This document shows, piece by piece, positions 11,254 through 26,200 of a DNA stretch of 64,000 nt. Source of the DNA: Colius striatus (taxonomy: Eukaryota > Chordata > Aves > Coliiformes > Coliidae); assembly GCF_028858725.1 (NCBI RefSeq), contig NC_084767.1, forward strand, positions 34,327,519 through 34,391,518, written 5' to 3'. Below the pieces are notes generated by a model that saw only the letters and a list, made by a program, of their open reading frames with translations, made no database searches and had not been told where the DNA came from. How positions within the stretch are numbered: position 1 is the stretch's first letter; every line of letters starts with the position of its first letter. Position numbers and translations under genes: made by a program.

Positions 11254-14200
11254 CTGAAATAAAATGAAAAAGAAGCATGGAAGATGCACACTTCAGACAT
11301 CTTAATACCCATTCTGCATTTACCTTTTAGCAAATAGAAGGCTCAAGAAGCAGCAAGCCATTGCTATAAGCTGTGATAGCTGCAGCTTTAGTAGATTCAA
11401 AATTATTGTTCTGCAAAATATTTAGAAGATACCAAGTTTACAGAGAGATTTTTGCATAAATACCAATTAATTTACCTCAGTGGTCATCTACATTGTACAA
11501 GACAGAATATCAACAGAGGTGTCCAGCCATAAGTTAGTTTAATTTTTTTTTTTTACAATTCTTTAATTTTTTTTAATAAGGTCATTATTTTTTACAGTAA
11601 GATACAAGGCATTTGCTATTTAAGACTATAAATTGACTCCCTTTAAATTACTCTAACCTCTTTAAATTTTCACTTCAGAGAATTGCAAGCTTTCCTTTTG
11701 TAATTACAACTATTCGAGTAACAGCCTACGTGTTGCCTTGCTGCCTTGGTAATTTTAAAACTGGACCATGTATCAAAAGCCAGGAAGGAACTGTTTAATC
11801 CCATGCAGCAACATTTAGGACATCAGCAGTCATCGTACCTGGGAGTAACTTGAGTGACGTCAGATGGGTGAAGGATCCTACAGGTAGTAAAGGTAAATGT
11901 GGAATTTGTGGAAGACAGACACTTCCCTGGATTTGAGGCTGCAATTTGGAGAATTTACATCCATTGGGGGTAAAAATAAAGACAGATAAGAACTAGTCAA
12001 AGCAAAGTTTAAGATAAAATAAAAACAACGACAATATTAAGCAAAGAACAAAGACAGCAAAGACAGCATTTTTCACAAGGTCAGATACTTTGCATGGAGA
12101 AAAAGATTCCACAAAATAAAAATTAAAAAAAGAGGAAAAGCCTCTACCCATGCTTCTTACCAGTGGGCGGAGCTGCTGCTGAAGTAACAGGTGTCAGGAA
12201 AATCCCAGCCACTGGCTTTGCCACCACACATTTCTTTTCCTCTGAGATGGCCTGTTGCACTTGAAATGTTATACCTCCTTCACTTTCTTCTTCCTCATCC
12301 TCCTCCAAGTCAGAGATGTGGTACACAGTATCATCAGACAGAGGGGTAAAGCCTTTTGTAACAACACCTGGCCTTGGATCAAGAATGGTGCCTAGGTTGG
12401 GTCGAGCAAGCTGCTGCCAGTGAAAAAGGGTCTGAGATCCTGGTGCGACAAAAGAGAACCACAGAATTTTAAGGGTTGGAAGGGACCTTGAAAGATCATC
12501 CAGTTCAACACCCCTGCCCGAGTGGGACCACCTAGAGTAGGTCACACAGGAACTCGTCCAGGTGGGTTTTGAATGTCCCCAGAGAAGACTCCACAACCCA
12601 TCTGGGCAGCCTGTTCTAGTGCTCCGTCACCCTCACAGTGAAGAAGTTTTTCCTTATGTTTCTTTGGAATCTCTTATGTTCCAGCTTGTACCCATTGCTC
12701 CTTGTCCTGTCATTGAGAAGAGCCTGGCTGCATCCTCCTGACACCCACCCTTTATGTATTTGTAAACATTAATGAGGTCACCCCTCAGAGCTGACACCTA
12801 CTATTGTATGGTGTTACAAACAGCCCCAGCTCACTGTGCTGGTGTTGTGATACATGTGGGGCATTGAGGGGGAATGCCAAGAAAGTTGGAACCCTTGGCA
12901 TCTTGTAAGAAATCCAAGTAGAAAGCAATCCTGGTGGCATGTAGCCTACCAAATACTGCATATGGTACCAAGCTTTACACACCCTGGCAAGGATTTACTT
13001 GGCAAATGAACATAAAATCCTTCTCTGCTGGTGATCATCCTCTTACCTTCAATGGGTTTGACAATTTGTAATTTCTCTGGCAGGAGGACACGCAGATTGC
13101 TGGAGCTGCCAGAGAGATCAGTGAATTCTGAGTTTGTGCCCAGGGAGAAACAGCTCTCTGTGGGTGTACTACAGCCACTAGCCTCGTCCTTCTGCTCAGC
13201 CAGCAGATGCATTTTTCGCTCCCATTCCTCCTCAAAGAACTGCTTTTCACTCAGGTAGTTTTGGCGCCGGAGGGAGAGCCTGTGCAGAGCTGTGAATAAG
13301 TCATTGTTTCCAGGGGTTCCCGGTTGCCCAGGATGGTGAGTGTCTCTGGGAGAAACATCAAATAATAATAGATATTAAAGACCATCAAAGTAACTATCTC
13401 TTCTTTACACAGCAGAGGTCCACTTTGGACTTAGTTTTGGATCTGTTTAGAAAGGTGATAACAGGCTGTGTTTCCTACTTCAAGTTCTTGTCAGAGGCGC
13501 TCTCCTGGGTCATCAGCATGTGGCTCCCCACTGGGTGTACGCCAGACTGGAAGGGCTTTGCTGTCATAACAACACTTGACCGATTAGACCCAGGGATCGG
13601 CAATGGGGCAGGAAAGGAAGAGGAGCGGCCACGAGTGACGTTGGCAACCTTGACAGTGTCAAATACTCGTTTCTGTTGACCTCTGCAGAAAAGATGAACA
13701 AACAAATGTGTTTTTCAGAAGCATGTTAAAAAGATGCTAAAAAAAGAGCTCAGAACGAGAGACTTTTGAGAGTCTGCAGAGACCTGACTAAACAGATTTA
13801 ATCCCAGAACAACTGCATTGCCTAAGACACTCATGTTTTCAGGAGTACTATATTAAAATATTAGAATTATCACTTACTTTGACTTGAAAGACCCAAACCT
13901 CAACTGAGAGAGTAGAGGCTTCACTTGAGAATTCCACTTGAGAATATTCAGGAGCATCTATTTTATTTATTTGATTTATACACGCTTTCAGAAGCATATT
14001 TATTGCACCTTGCTTAGGAGTAAGAGATCCAGGAATATGTCTTGGAAACTGTTATCAGTCTTTCAGCTATAATTTCATTTGCCTGGGAATTTATATAAGC
14101 ATTAAAAGGGATAAAACTAGTGCTGTGCAGCAGAGAATTTACATAAAAATATCACAAAGAATGAAATAACATAATTTCATCAAATTTCAAACTTCCTCAT

Positions 14201-17200
14201 AGAATCAAGGAAGAGTAGTAAAAGTTTCAAAGTTTAAAAGATGACCGAATTTGTTAAGTTATGTAGAAAAATTACAAAAGGAAAATTCACATTTTTAGAT
14301 TTCCAGAAATGTTTGTCCTTATTTAACACAAGCACATGTTAAAACACTGAAATAGCACAGAGATCTGAAAACATACTTTTGCTTGGAGAGAACAGATTCG
14401 TCACCCTGACTCAATTCCTTCCGCATTGTCCCTTCAATTTCTGCTGCAAGAGAATCCTAAAGAAAAATGGAAACCAAAAGAGTAGACAAATTAGACTCAA
14501 GTCTTCCTCCTAACAATTATAGGAGAAAACATTTCTAAAAAAATACTAAAAAAAAAAAATCTCCATTTGTTTCCCCAATATCAGTAAGTTTCAGACAAAC
14601 CCTTTGGTCTCTGATAGAAGGGCATGGAGGAGTTTTCCACCATAATTACACCTATGTATAATCAGTATGGGTTCAGTTCCATTAGCAACAACTACTTTTT
14701 CTTGGTACTCTTTGTTCGTATTCTTGGTTTCTTAAATTAAGCTACAATTCTAAGAGCACTTCTTATAAGGTCAAACACAGACGTGAGGGATTCTGTATAC
14801 ACAGAACAACCAACCCAAACCTGACAAATTCACAGTACAGCCTAGAAATTTTTGAGAGTCCGGCAATCAGAACATACCTAATGTTAATAAGAAGAGGAAA
14901 AAAAATGCCTTTAAGCCTTTTCCTTGGTTTAGTCATCTCTGGCAATTAGTCTAAGGTCATGCCTTTCTGATGATGTTTAAAATTTCAGCTCACAAGATAA
15001 GGACATAAAATTACATCATAAACTACATAATGGAAAAAACTGTTTGAACTCTTGAAAAGATGCTTTGTTTCTTAAAGAAACACTGTCAAGTTATAAAATT
15101 CACTTCAATACTGAACAATATATACTAGCACAACTGAGCATGCAGTACAGAACATGTTAATTCCCATATTTAACAGAAAAGGCTTACAAAAAGGAAAAAA
15201 TATTTTGATATCACAATATTGCAAGTGAATTATTCATTTCTCAATTGATAAAATTCTCAAGAATCAAAATATCATTAGATCAGCTCCTTTGCCAACTACA
15301 AAACAGTTCCTGCTGGAGCTTCTCCCAATGGCTGTTTTAGTCCAATAGTTGTATGCTACTAGAGGCCCTATGTGCTGTGCTGGCAGTATTTATTACCACA
15401 GGAAAGGCTCCACGTGACTGGGGGTGGCAGAGACACGCAACAGCGCTGGCTCTGCTGCGCAGCAACTTCACTTCTTCTTGTGATTCATGCAACATCCCTA
15501 GACACTCTGCATTCCGATCCTGCAACTCATGTAGCTGCAAGAGAAAAGGGGATGTCAACGTGACTACAGACCGGCTTCTGCAGGGGGGTTGGACTAGATG
15601 ATCTCTAAAGGTCCCTTCCAGCCCCTAATATTCTATGATTCTATGAACTTCCTTAAAATCTAATGTGCTACAGTAGTGTTGATATAGTCAGTACAACTAA
15701 TGCTAAACCATTCTTGTAACTACTAAGAATAGTAAGACTCCTTACTTAGAACACCTTCCTTGTCTTTTGTAGTCTTAGAACTACAAAATATTTGTGTAGG
15801 TTTAAATAATGATTATTTTCCTCAATCATATGACTCCAATCACAACAAAAAATTACAAGCTCTAGCTAATTAAAAAGCAATAGTTCCCATTTGCTCTTAG
15901 TTTTCTTTCTCTTGTTTTGTATTCTATACATTCATTTGATTGTATACATAGAGAAGCCTTAAGTACCTCTGCTGTCAGTTGTCTCTGAGCATCTTTGGAA
16001 GCTTGCAAGTGAAGTTTCAGCTCCTCCTTTTCAATCACATGCTGAAAGCAAAAAAAATGCCCATCATTTTCTCAGCTGATTTCCCAGAGAGTTGATCCTC
16101 TGCCATACTTTCCCAAAACAGCTACTCTCACAGTGTAACCCCTGGCTTACAAGTCAGTTTTTACCTGCTGTAAGCCCTGGCATGTTCACATATGCACACA
16201 CATTCCGTATCAGCATTCCCTTACTTCTTTGAGTTTATGTTGAAGATCAACAATCTGAGACAAAAGCGATGAAATCTCTTCTTGGTAGCGAACCAACTCC
16301 TCACTCTTCTCTGACAACTCCTCTGTTATTCTGGAAATTTGTGCATTTGTTTGCCCTACAAGACATAAAAGGAACTTAGTAGAGAGCTTTTCCCAAGACG
16401 TGACAAAAAAACTAAACCAAAACCAAACCCCAGAAAAGATCAGTGAAAGTCAACAAAAATCTACAAAATGACCTCTTACGTAATCAAAATGATCTCTTAA
16501 GTAGCTAGGTCATAGTACAAAGTGCCTTACAATACCCATAAGGAAAAGATAAGTGGTGGGGAGGAGAAGGAGATAGGTAACTTCAAATGTAGGTGTAACA
16601 GAGGGAGAGTTAAGTATGCACAACATGGAACACTTATCACAGGTATGTGAAATGACCATAAGAAAACCCAAGGTAAGCTGCTATAAGCGACTTTGGACAA
16701 CATACTGGCTTGTGACTAAGGTCAGACTTGGAACAATCTGAAGAAGCCAGGCTCTGAATTGATCTTGTTACTAACTACCCTTCTCTGTAACCAAAGGCAT
16801 TTTTGTCAGACCTTGTCAAGTGTAACACACACCTATGTAGCTCTCAATTTTGGTCATTACCTATTTCCCAAAGATCCACTACATACAATTTCCAGTTTCT
16901 TTCTTTCTTTGAGCAACTACTTCATCAAGTAAGATGATAAAGGAACTCAAAAAGCTGTTTTTTTTTTTTGTGCAGTTAGTCTTGCTTATATACTTGCCCT
17001 GAAAGCATGGCAAAGTCATAACAAAGACTGATCAATCTTGTATACACTACATTACACATTTAGTGGTTCTTGTACCTCACAGATATACTGCAGAACAACA
17101 TTCTGCCCATGGGCTTATGGATATTTAAGCTCACAGTCATATAACTTTTTCCTGAAGATAATAATTTTAAAGCTGTAGACAGCCTTTGGGAGAAGAGTCC

Positions 17201-20200
17201 TTCCATGAGTTTATTACCTATCATGCCTATATGTGCTATCAGGACAAATCAGAACTCACAAGCATTCTCATTGAGGGAAAATAGGAGAGCTCACATGAAA
17301 TAACTTCAATTTGCAAAGCATAGATTTTCTCAGGGGGAATGGAGTAAATTAAAGACCAAGTAAGTATCAATTTGTAGTATTTTATGGCCATTTGGAACAA
17401 GAAAAATCAAGCAGCAACCCCAGTCTTCTTTATGGTGGCTATACATAATTTTTTAAAAAATCTTAAAAGATAAGCTTAAGGTTATTGTGCAAAAGAAGTG
17501 GCATACATTTAAAAAAAATGTACCAGCTGGTTACACAATCAGTCACCACACAAAATCAGAGTTATTCCACATTGTTTCAGAATAGTTAACACACATTTGT
17601 GTAAGAGCAGATGCAGTTCTTTGCAAATAAGTAGTCCCAAAAACAAATACAGACAAATTGAAACACTTGCCAATTTAAATGCTTAAGATTCATAATATGT
17701 TTTTAAAACAAATTAATGTGTTTGTAGATATATAGTAATTCAGAATGAGCATTTAAGAGTCTATGCACTGATGCATTGCTGAGCCAAGTGTGCTGAACAT
17801 TTCATACAAGAAATGTACATGATTCATTTTCCAGTGTCTGTGGGCTTCAATTTAGGAGGTTTGCAGACATTTAATCTTGTGCTCATTTTCTCTCTCTATA
17901 TATATATGCAGTACACATACCTGAAGATGAATGCCAGAGTGAAGCTTGACGAAATACAGAAACAATTTTGAACTTGGGTAAAGGGCAAGACAAGAATAAC
18001 TAGCATAAGTTGCTGAAGCTCATTTTTTGATTCAGGGATAACCAAGAAGGTATGGGCACAAGAGCATTTCACATAATAGCAGCCTGGATACTCACGGAGT
18101 TCTTGCACACAATTATTCACCAGCTGCTGTTCCTTCTCTTCATACGTAATGGTTTCTGTCTTCAGATGGCAAGCCTTGAAGAAAATTATTGGTATTCCAA
18201 TTTCAGTTGATCTATACATACATTAATATTTTCTGAAATTCTTGTAACTGAAGAATCTCCTCTCTGTGTATCTTTACAATTTCTCTGCACCTGGCTACAC
18301 TTGTTAAGTATTTTTCCCCCTGAAAAATATTTCCCTGAATCGTATGGGTCTTTTGAGTGAAAGACACACAGATACAGGAAAAAAACCTTTATCTCTTGCA
18401 TCTAATAAAAAATTGTAGCAAGAATGTGTCATTTGGTAATCAGAAATAAGCAATTGAATCTGCTTCAAAATTTCTTAGGCAAAAAAAATCTTGAAAACTG
18501 AATGACATTAGCCCAATCTTTTATGGCACCGAAAAGCTCTCAGTATAACAGCTCTTCTCCAAATTCCCCAACTAGTCTGTTTAGACTGGGCCAGAGACTG
18601 AGTATCATAACAGGGCTAAACAACATCCCATGGGAATACATTTCTCTTCTCTGTTTTGATTGCGAAGACGAGTCTTCTACATAATATGTCCTCATGGTCA
18701 AGAAGGCCAATGGCATCCTGGGGTGTGTTAGGAGTGTGGCGAGTATGTTGAGAGAGATTCTCCTCCCCCTCTGCCCTTGTGAGACCACATCTGGAATATT
18801 GTGTCCAGTTCTGGGCCCCTCAGTTCAAGAAGGACAGGGAACTGCTGGACAGAGTTCAGTGCAGGGTCACAAAGATGATGGAGCGAAGCATCTCCCTTAT
18901 GATGAAAGGCTGAGGGAGCTGGGGCTCTTCAGCTTGAAGAGGAGACTGAGGGGTGATCTCATTAATGTTTACAAGTACATAAAGGGTGGGTGTCAGGAGG
19001 ATGAAGCCAGGCTGTTCTCAATGACGTCTAATGATAGGACAAGGGGCAATGGGTGAGGGTTCCTTCACTGTAGAGATGACAGAGCACTGGAACAGGCTGC
19101 CCAGATGAGTTGTTGAGTCTCCTTCTCTGGAGACACTCAAAACTCACCTGGATGAGTTCCTGTGTGACCTACTCTCGGTGGCCCTGCTCTGGCAAGGGGG
19201 GTGGACTAGATGATCCTTCAAGGTCCCTTCCAACTCCTAATATTCTATGATTCTGTGATATTCAAGACTGTTTGCCAGTAAGTGACTCACCATAAAACTT
19301 CGTAAATGGGTTTAAAGATTACCCAAGCAAGTGGAAGTACAGTTACATAAGTGCAGTCAAACACACTGCCTCACATAAAGCTGTCACGTGAACACGAGAA
19401 AAAAAAAAGCAGCATCGGCTCAATGTGATTAAGGCTATTTCAGGTCAGCAAAGGTTGTACCACAGAATGACAGCACTCTCTTTTCAATTCCATTTTTTCA
19501 CACTAAGGTAGACTAAATGAAGCCTTGGTCTGTAGTGTTCTGTAATCACATATAGGTTTAGCATAACAAAAGCCATTTGAACTTTTTTTTACTTCTACAG
19601 CACTACTAAATTAACCATTTTGTCTTAGGGAGTTTTAGGAAGGATGTGCATCTCAGGCCAACTATTTTGGAGACAAACAAGGAGAAAGGTATATTTTATT
19701 CACATTAAAGGAATCTAGTCTCTGTCGTACTGCTCTAACAAGCTTATATTGGGAGAGGCTCACATTAAAAAAAACCAAAACAAACACAACCAAACCAAAA
19801 AACCACACACATGAGAAAAAACTGCCACCTTTCTTAAAAACACCTCCCTCCTTTTCTTACAAACAACAAAAGAACCCACTTTTAACCAATCTCCTAATTT
19901 ACAATGTTCCCTTGTGTCCACCTCTGAAGGAAAGAGATTCCATCTGTAGATTCCTACTCCTGTAACCTTTGCTGTTGGTTCCATACTTTCTATAGCCATT
20001 ATTTGGTCTGGCCATTTTATCCTTACAAAGGCCTCTGAATGTTTACACGAGAGAGACACATTGCAGTAACAGAGACTAATTACACCATCAAAACTAAGCA
20101 CGTCTTTAAAAGAATTTGCATAGAAGCTTATTAACCCTTACTACTGAATACAAGCTGACACAAATGTAATGGAACACAATGGAATTCACTAAATACTACT

Positions 20201-23200
20201 GCTGATTGCAGTCAGAGATCTCACAAGCTTGAGAGCCTAAGGGGTCCGTTACTTTTGCTGGGTTGCTTTACATGTGTTCCCATATTCTTTCATACCATAA
20301 AGTCATTGTGGAATGACTACTAGGGGGCTCTGGAGATAATGAGGAGTGGTGAAGGAAACAGAAGAATGTTCAGGGTGAAGGGAAAGAGTTTGGGTATGAT
20401 TTCTATATAGCGATAGAGCACAGTCATACGCTCCAAGGGAAGCCCAGATGCTGCCTTCTTTAACCATCCTGATTTACATCACAGTGTATGCCCCACATAC
20501 TGGATACAAGTCAGTCATACCTTTGATCTGAGAGCAAGGTTCTCCTCTTCCAGCTCTCTGAGTTTATCTTGCAAGACATCCAGCTGCAACAGACCATGGG
20601 ATACACTGAAAGACTCATTGAAACGAAGTGGTGTGGAACAGCTGGAATCGGTTTCACTCTCTTCAGAAGCAATGGAAACAACACGGAGCAGGTCATCCTT
20701 CTTTGACAATTCATGCTGCAGCTGGTTAACCTATGACAAAAGTAGACCATCAGCTTGTGAAAGAGTTTTACAATATTACAGAGTATTATTTATGCAGCCT
20801 CTTGGAACATCACTGCTTCAGTCTAAAATGAGATTAAGAAACAGCACACAGGTCGTGATCCATTTACTTATACTTGCACAGAAGATTTAGCCTCTATTTA
20901 TTCCATAGGGAGTTCACAAAAATCATAATGTTAACAATGTAAGGGAGACTGAAAATCCAGGATTGACAGAAGAATGGACAATAGAATATACTTTTCTAAT
21001 AGTTTGCTTCAAAACAATTTTCCAACTGCTTCGATACACATTTACATTTTAACATGCTATCACTTTAATTATGACCATTTTTTTCTGAACTGCAGCTTCC
21101 TGGAGAAAAGGACTGACAGACATCTATATTTTCAAACTGTCACCATCCAGTTTGTACATTAAATAAACCATAGGACAAATAGAAACAAGAGAAAAGACAG
21201 ATCTCATTTAGAGAAACTTTATTTTGCGTATCTAAGTTTTTATATGTATATTTACATATTATAAAATAATACTTGTATAGTGTAACTTATTACAGAAGAC
21301 TTTAGCTATAATATTTATACAAGAAGCATATACTAATACTATATAAATACATAAAAACTAAACTTATGCTACTCTACAGCTAATTATAATTGTTTTTATT
21401 ATCAACATACTGGTTTATACAAGCAGCTGAATCCTGTTCACTGTAACTTCGACTACATCTGTTGACCTCAGCACTAAAAAAAACATAGGATATTTCATCG
21501 TTTCTCAACTATTTAATTCTTTAAGAAATAAAAACAAAGAAAAGATTTGATCAAGAACCTGTGCTTAAAGGAAGAGATAGAGTGAAGTTATTGAGCAGAA
21601 TTCAGTTTTCACCATATTTTATTAATCTATTTACTTCTTTAGTCTTATTGTAAGAACCCCATCAAGTCAGCTAATTTCCTGTTTCCTCATCTGTAAAGTT
21701 GTTATGCAGCAGGTCATATCAGGTATCAACTCATTTTGACTTAGATTATAAGATTCTTACTTTAATGGCAGGATACCTGACTGATCGTAGAACAAATGCT
21801 TTGAAAACGCAATCGTGCTCTAGATATATTGTAATAACACCTAACGGCCTCTCCATTTCTCAGTAATCATGATATGCAGTCTTCACAGTCAATTCTTGGA
21901 CCAAGAAAGCTGACTGAATGACAATGACTAGGAAAATGATCTGTCTGTAGTTTGAGAACAGCAATCACCTGCTTTACAATGAAATAATATACTTCTATTA
22001 AAACTCTTACCATCATCATAAAAAGAAAAAAAAAGAAGAAAAAAAAAAAAGACAAGAAAGGAAATACCAAGATATCACTCACTCGATCCAGAGTTTGTCC
22101 TAACTGTTCTTCTAGAGCTTCATTCTGTTCTGTCAATAGATGATTTCGCTTAAGGAGTGCTTGTCCAATTCGAGCTGCGAGTTCCAGGTCCCGATCTTTC
22201 TGCTCACAAAATGATAACATATGTCTACTTTTGATCAGATAAGGGATAACTTTATAGTAGTTTTAGATTTTCCTAGCTATTGTTTAATGCATCACCCTCT
22301 CCCCTCTCAAGTGGATAAACAATGCTAGAACAATGATTAATGCTTAATCATTTGAGTCCAGAACACATCCGTAACTGTGTTTCTTGATTCTCTTTCACAG
22401 TCATTTGTAGCAATAGGAGAGAAAAGCACCAAACCTGGAGACAGTTTTGGGGTTTGCACTGACTGCTGTCGAGGTTGTATGAGCAACACTGAATCACACA
22501 AAGAAGCCACTTATACTTACGCACATGGGCTTCTAAATAACACTTTCTCCAGAACAGGATGCTTAATCTGAATAGTGATGAGAGGGTAGATGCCAAGATA
22601 CTAAACTGGGGGGAGTGGCTGACAAACCTGAAAGCTGTGCTGCCATTCAATGAGACCTGCACAGGCTGGAGAGTTGGGCAGGGAGAAATCTAATGAAGTT
22701 CCACCAGGGCAAGTGTAGAGTCTTGCACCTGGGAAAACAGAACCCCATGTACCAGTACAGGCTGGGGAATGAACTCTTATAGAGTAGTGCAGGGGAAGAG
22801 ACCTGGGGGTCTTGGTGGACACTACAATTAGCATGAGCCAGCAATGTGCCTTCGTGGCCAAGAAGGCCAATGGCATCCTGGGGTGTATTAGAAGGGCTGT
22901 GGGCAGCAGGTCAAGAGAGGATCTCCTCCCTCTCTACTCTGCCCTCATGAGATCACATCTGGAATACTGTGTCCAGTTCTAGGTCCCTCAGTTCAAGAAG
23001 GTCAGGGAGCTGCTGGAGAGAGCTCAGCACAGGGCCACAAAGATGATGGAGTCGAGCATGTCCCTTACGATGAAAGCATGAGGGAGCTGGGGCAATTTGT
23101 CTTGGAGGAGACTGAGGGGTGGCCTCATTAATGTTTACAAGTACATAAAGGGCGACTGTCAGGAGAATGGAGACAGGCTGTTCTTAATGATGTCCAATGA

Positions 23201-26200
23201 TAGGACGAAGGGTAATGTGTACAAGTTGAAACATGAAAAGTTTTGTCGTGGTTTGACATGACAGCCTTTTCTGGTAAGGGGGAAGGGGCTGTAAAGATGG
23301 CTCCTGTAAGTAGTTGTTTGAAACTCTCTCCAGCTCTGAGCCAGACCCACTTCTGGCGCTGAGCCAATTAGATGCCTCCACAATCACTTTTTAAGAAGAA
23401 GCTGGAAGAGGAGGCTTCTTCCTCCTTCTTCCCACTTCTTCTGTCCCTTCTTCTTCTTCTGGCTGGTGGTGGTGTAAGGAGTAGCAACAATGAGAAAAAC
23501 AACCATGTGGACTCCAAGGTCAGTGACGAAAGAGAGGAGGAGGTGTGCTGGAGCAGAGACTCCCCTGCATTCTGCAGAGAGGACTGGTGAAGCTGAGATT
23601 TATTTTCATTTCTTTAAAGACCCCGCATCAGCGGTAGAGACTCATTTTGATAATGAGCCCATATCAGGGGCAGAGACTCATTTTGATAAAGCTGACCCTG
23701 GACCAGGGGCAGCAATTCACTTCATTAAAGGCCCCGAGCCAGAGACAGTGACTATGGCTGGAAGAGGCCGTGTGCCGTGAGAGGGACCCAATATTCACAG
23801 AAGTTGTAACTGTGAGGAGGAACCCACAACAAAGTAGCTCATTAAACTTATGCTCAGAAGAGGCCTTGTCCCAAGAGAGGGACCCTCTATCTGCAGAAAA
23901 TGCAACCATGGCAAAGAATCCACACCAGAGATATTCACACCAAGGACTGCGTCCTGTGTGAGGGACCCTGTATCAGCAGAAGCCGCAGCTGTTGGGAGCA
24001 ACCCACACCAGAGAAGTTTGTTAAGGACTGTGTCCCGGTGAAGGAACCTCGTGTTGGAGCAGAGGAAGAATGCCCAGGAGTCATCCTCATCTGAACAGAG
24101 AGAAGCGGTGGAGCCCATCTGTGAGAGGCTGACCACATTCCCTATTCCCTGCCCCCCCCGAGCCATTGAAGAGGGAGGAGGTAGAGATATCAGGAGCAGT
24201 GAGCTGGGCCCAGGAAGAAAGGAGGGATGGAGGAGGGAGATCTTAAAGTGCTGGTTGTAATTTTCTCATCTTCTTACTCCATTTTTGCTTTTATTACGTT
24301 CTGTTTCTTGTAGAATAAACTTTCCTACTTTCCTCTCTAAGTCAAGTACTGGAGTCTGTTTTGCCCAGAACTGTAATTGGCAGCAAGCCCTCCCTGCCCT
24401 TGTCTCAATCCACAACAACCTTGCTTATCTTTTTTACTCCCATTTCACTGGGGCACCTGCCATCCTAATGAGGGTGGGGGTGAATGGAGGCACCAAGCGA
24501 GAGATTGTCGTGGTGCTACTGTGCTAGCTGGGCCAAACCACAACAAGTTTCAAAGAAACATAAGGAAAACTTCTTCACTGTGAGCGTGACGAGCACTGGA
24601 ATTTGCTGCCCAGATGGGTTGTGGAGTCTCCTTCTCTGGAGACATTCAAAACCCACCTGGATGAGTTCCTGTGCAACCTACTCTAAGTGACCCTGCTCTG
24701 GCAAGGGGGTTGGACTAGATGATCTTTCGAGGTCCCTTCAAGTCCTTGAGATTCTGTGACTTTGTGAAAGCTGTTTCTTTCTTACATCCCACTGGCTCCA
24801 TGGATGCCCATAGTTTTGCTAAATTTTGTTTCTGATATAGTGCAACCAAATGGGCAGCTTCTTATCCATGTATATTGTAAACAACTCCTGAAGGTAACAG
24901 GAACAAAATTTCCAGTAGCTAAATAACACACTTCCTCAAATACATGTCTTCAAATGTATTAACACAGCATTAGAGACAAGCATACCTCAGCTAACACATG
25001 TTTGACCATATCAGCATCACTGTAGGTTTTCTGCTCCACATTATCCGTGCCGAGAACTGAGAAGAGAAAAACATACTTATTGAAGTAACTTAAGTACCAG
25101 AGGACAGCTGGGAAAGAAGAGAAATAAAACTCAGAGGATATTGTTATGTACAAATACAGTACTTAGTTGATGAAAGTATAAGAGGCTATGGAAATGCATT
25201 TTAACTTCAGAAATATGAAACAATACTCATCTGGGAGACATGTAATGAGGTATTAAACATTTACAGCTTTCAGCAATATTAGCTAAAATTTGAGATGCTC
25301 ACACATACTTAAAATTTAGAGAAAGGAGAAAAATCTCTTAAGGTCAACTTTTTAAATACAGCTATTAAATCACTCAACCTGCTGGAGACAGAGGGAAGCA
25401 TACTGGAACATATCCAAACACAGCTGAACACACCTACAGACTTGACCCTTGAACATTAATGTGTGTCACAGCTACATATAGAAGTATGGAGACCCCAGAG
25501 ACTAGTCTTCAAAATGTGTTTGTTTTGTGCTTGATCATCTTGAAATAGTTAAAAAGAAATGGGTTAATCCATCTGCAATTTAGGTGTAGAAGTAAATCCT
25601 GTCCTACTGATTGGGTGACTGAAGTTTGAAGTTTACAAAACTATTAAAAACCTGAGAAAAAGCAGGATTTGAAAAAAGAGGACTGAGTCAATAAAGAAAG
25701 AATGTAGGAGTTCAGAAATCTCTGAACAACACACAGTGCTAACACACAAAGCTCTAGTTCTTTTTCTGAGAAACAGAAGATGACAGTAAAGAAGTAATTA
25801 TCTTGAGCAAATTTGTGAGATCCAGGCAAGGAGGAGGAAGGAAGTTCAATAAGAGCTAGAGTAACAGAAATGAAAGATATAGGAGGAAAAAAAGAACAAA
25901 GAAGACAAAGAATTAAAATGTAAGGAAATAAGTGATTTATTTGCATGCATCCACCACCAACAAAAAAATAAATGCATGTACAAACATACTTTTTATACCA
26001 CTAAAACTTTCTTAGAACTTTTAAACAATCTTTTAAATATGTTTCCCTTTAGGAGTAGAATTATGTATCTCACTTGCAGGTAATGGATAGTTGTGCTTGT
26101 CAGAGTTCAACACAAATTCGCTATTTTTGCTTTATGGAATCAGGATCATGGAAGTAATGAAGATTCTACTTCTGAAGGTCTAAGCTGACCTGTTTGAATC

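Noticed and set aside
12144-12596. Single 150-codon minus-strand ORF starting [10 protein letters not shown]
   Set aside because: Its first part is CR1 sequence and only the second part is TRAK2 exon 13. The true exon begins at the acceptor at 12440.
23372-24260. Cluster of short ORFs on both strands
   Set aside because: All fall within the solo LTR, and the apparent repeated peptides come from its tandem repeats.
25644-25946. 100-codon minus-strand ORF with hydrophobic runs
   Set aside because: In a TRAK2 intron, AT-rich composition alone gives Phe/Leu/Ser-rich frames; no exon borders fit TRAK2 phase.
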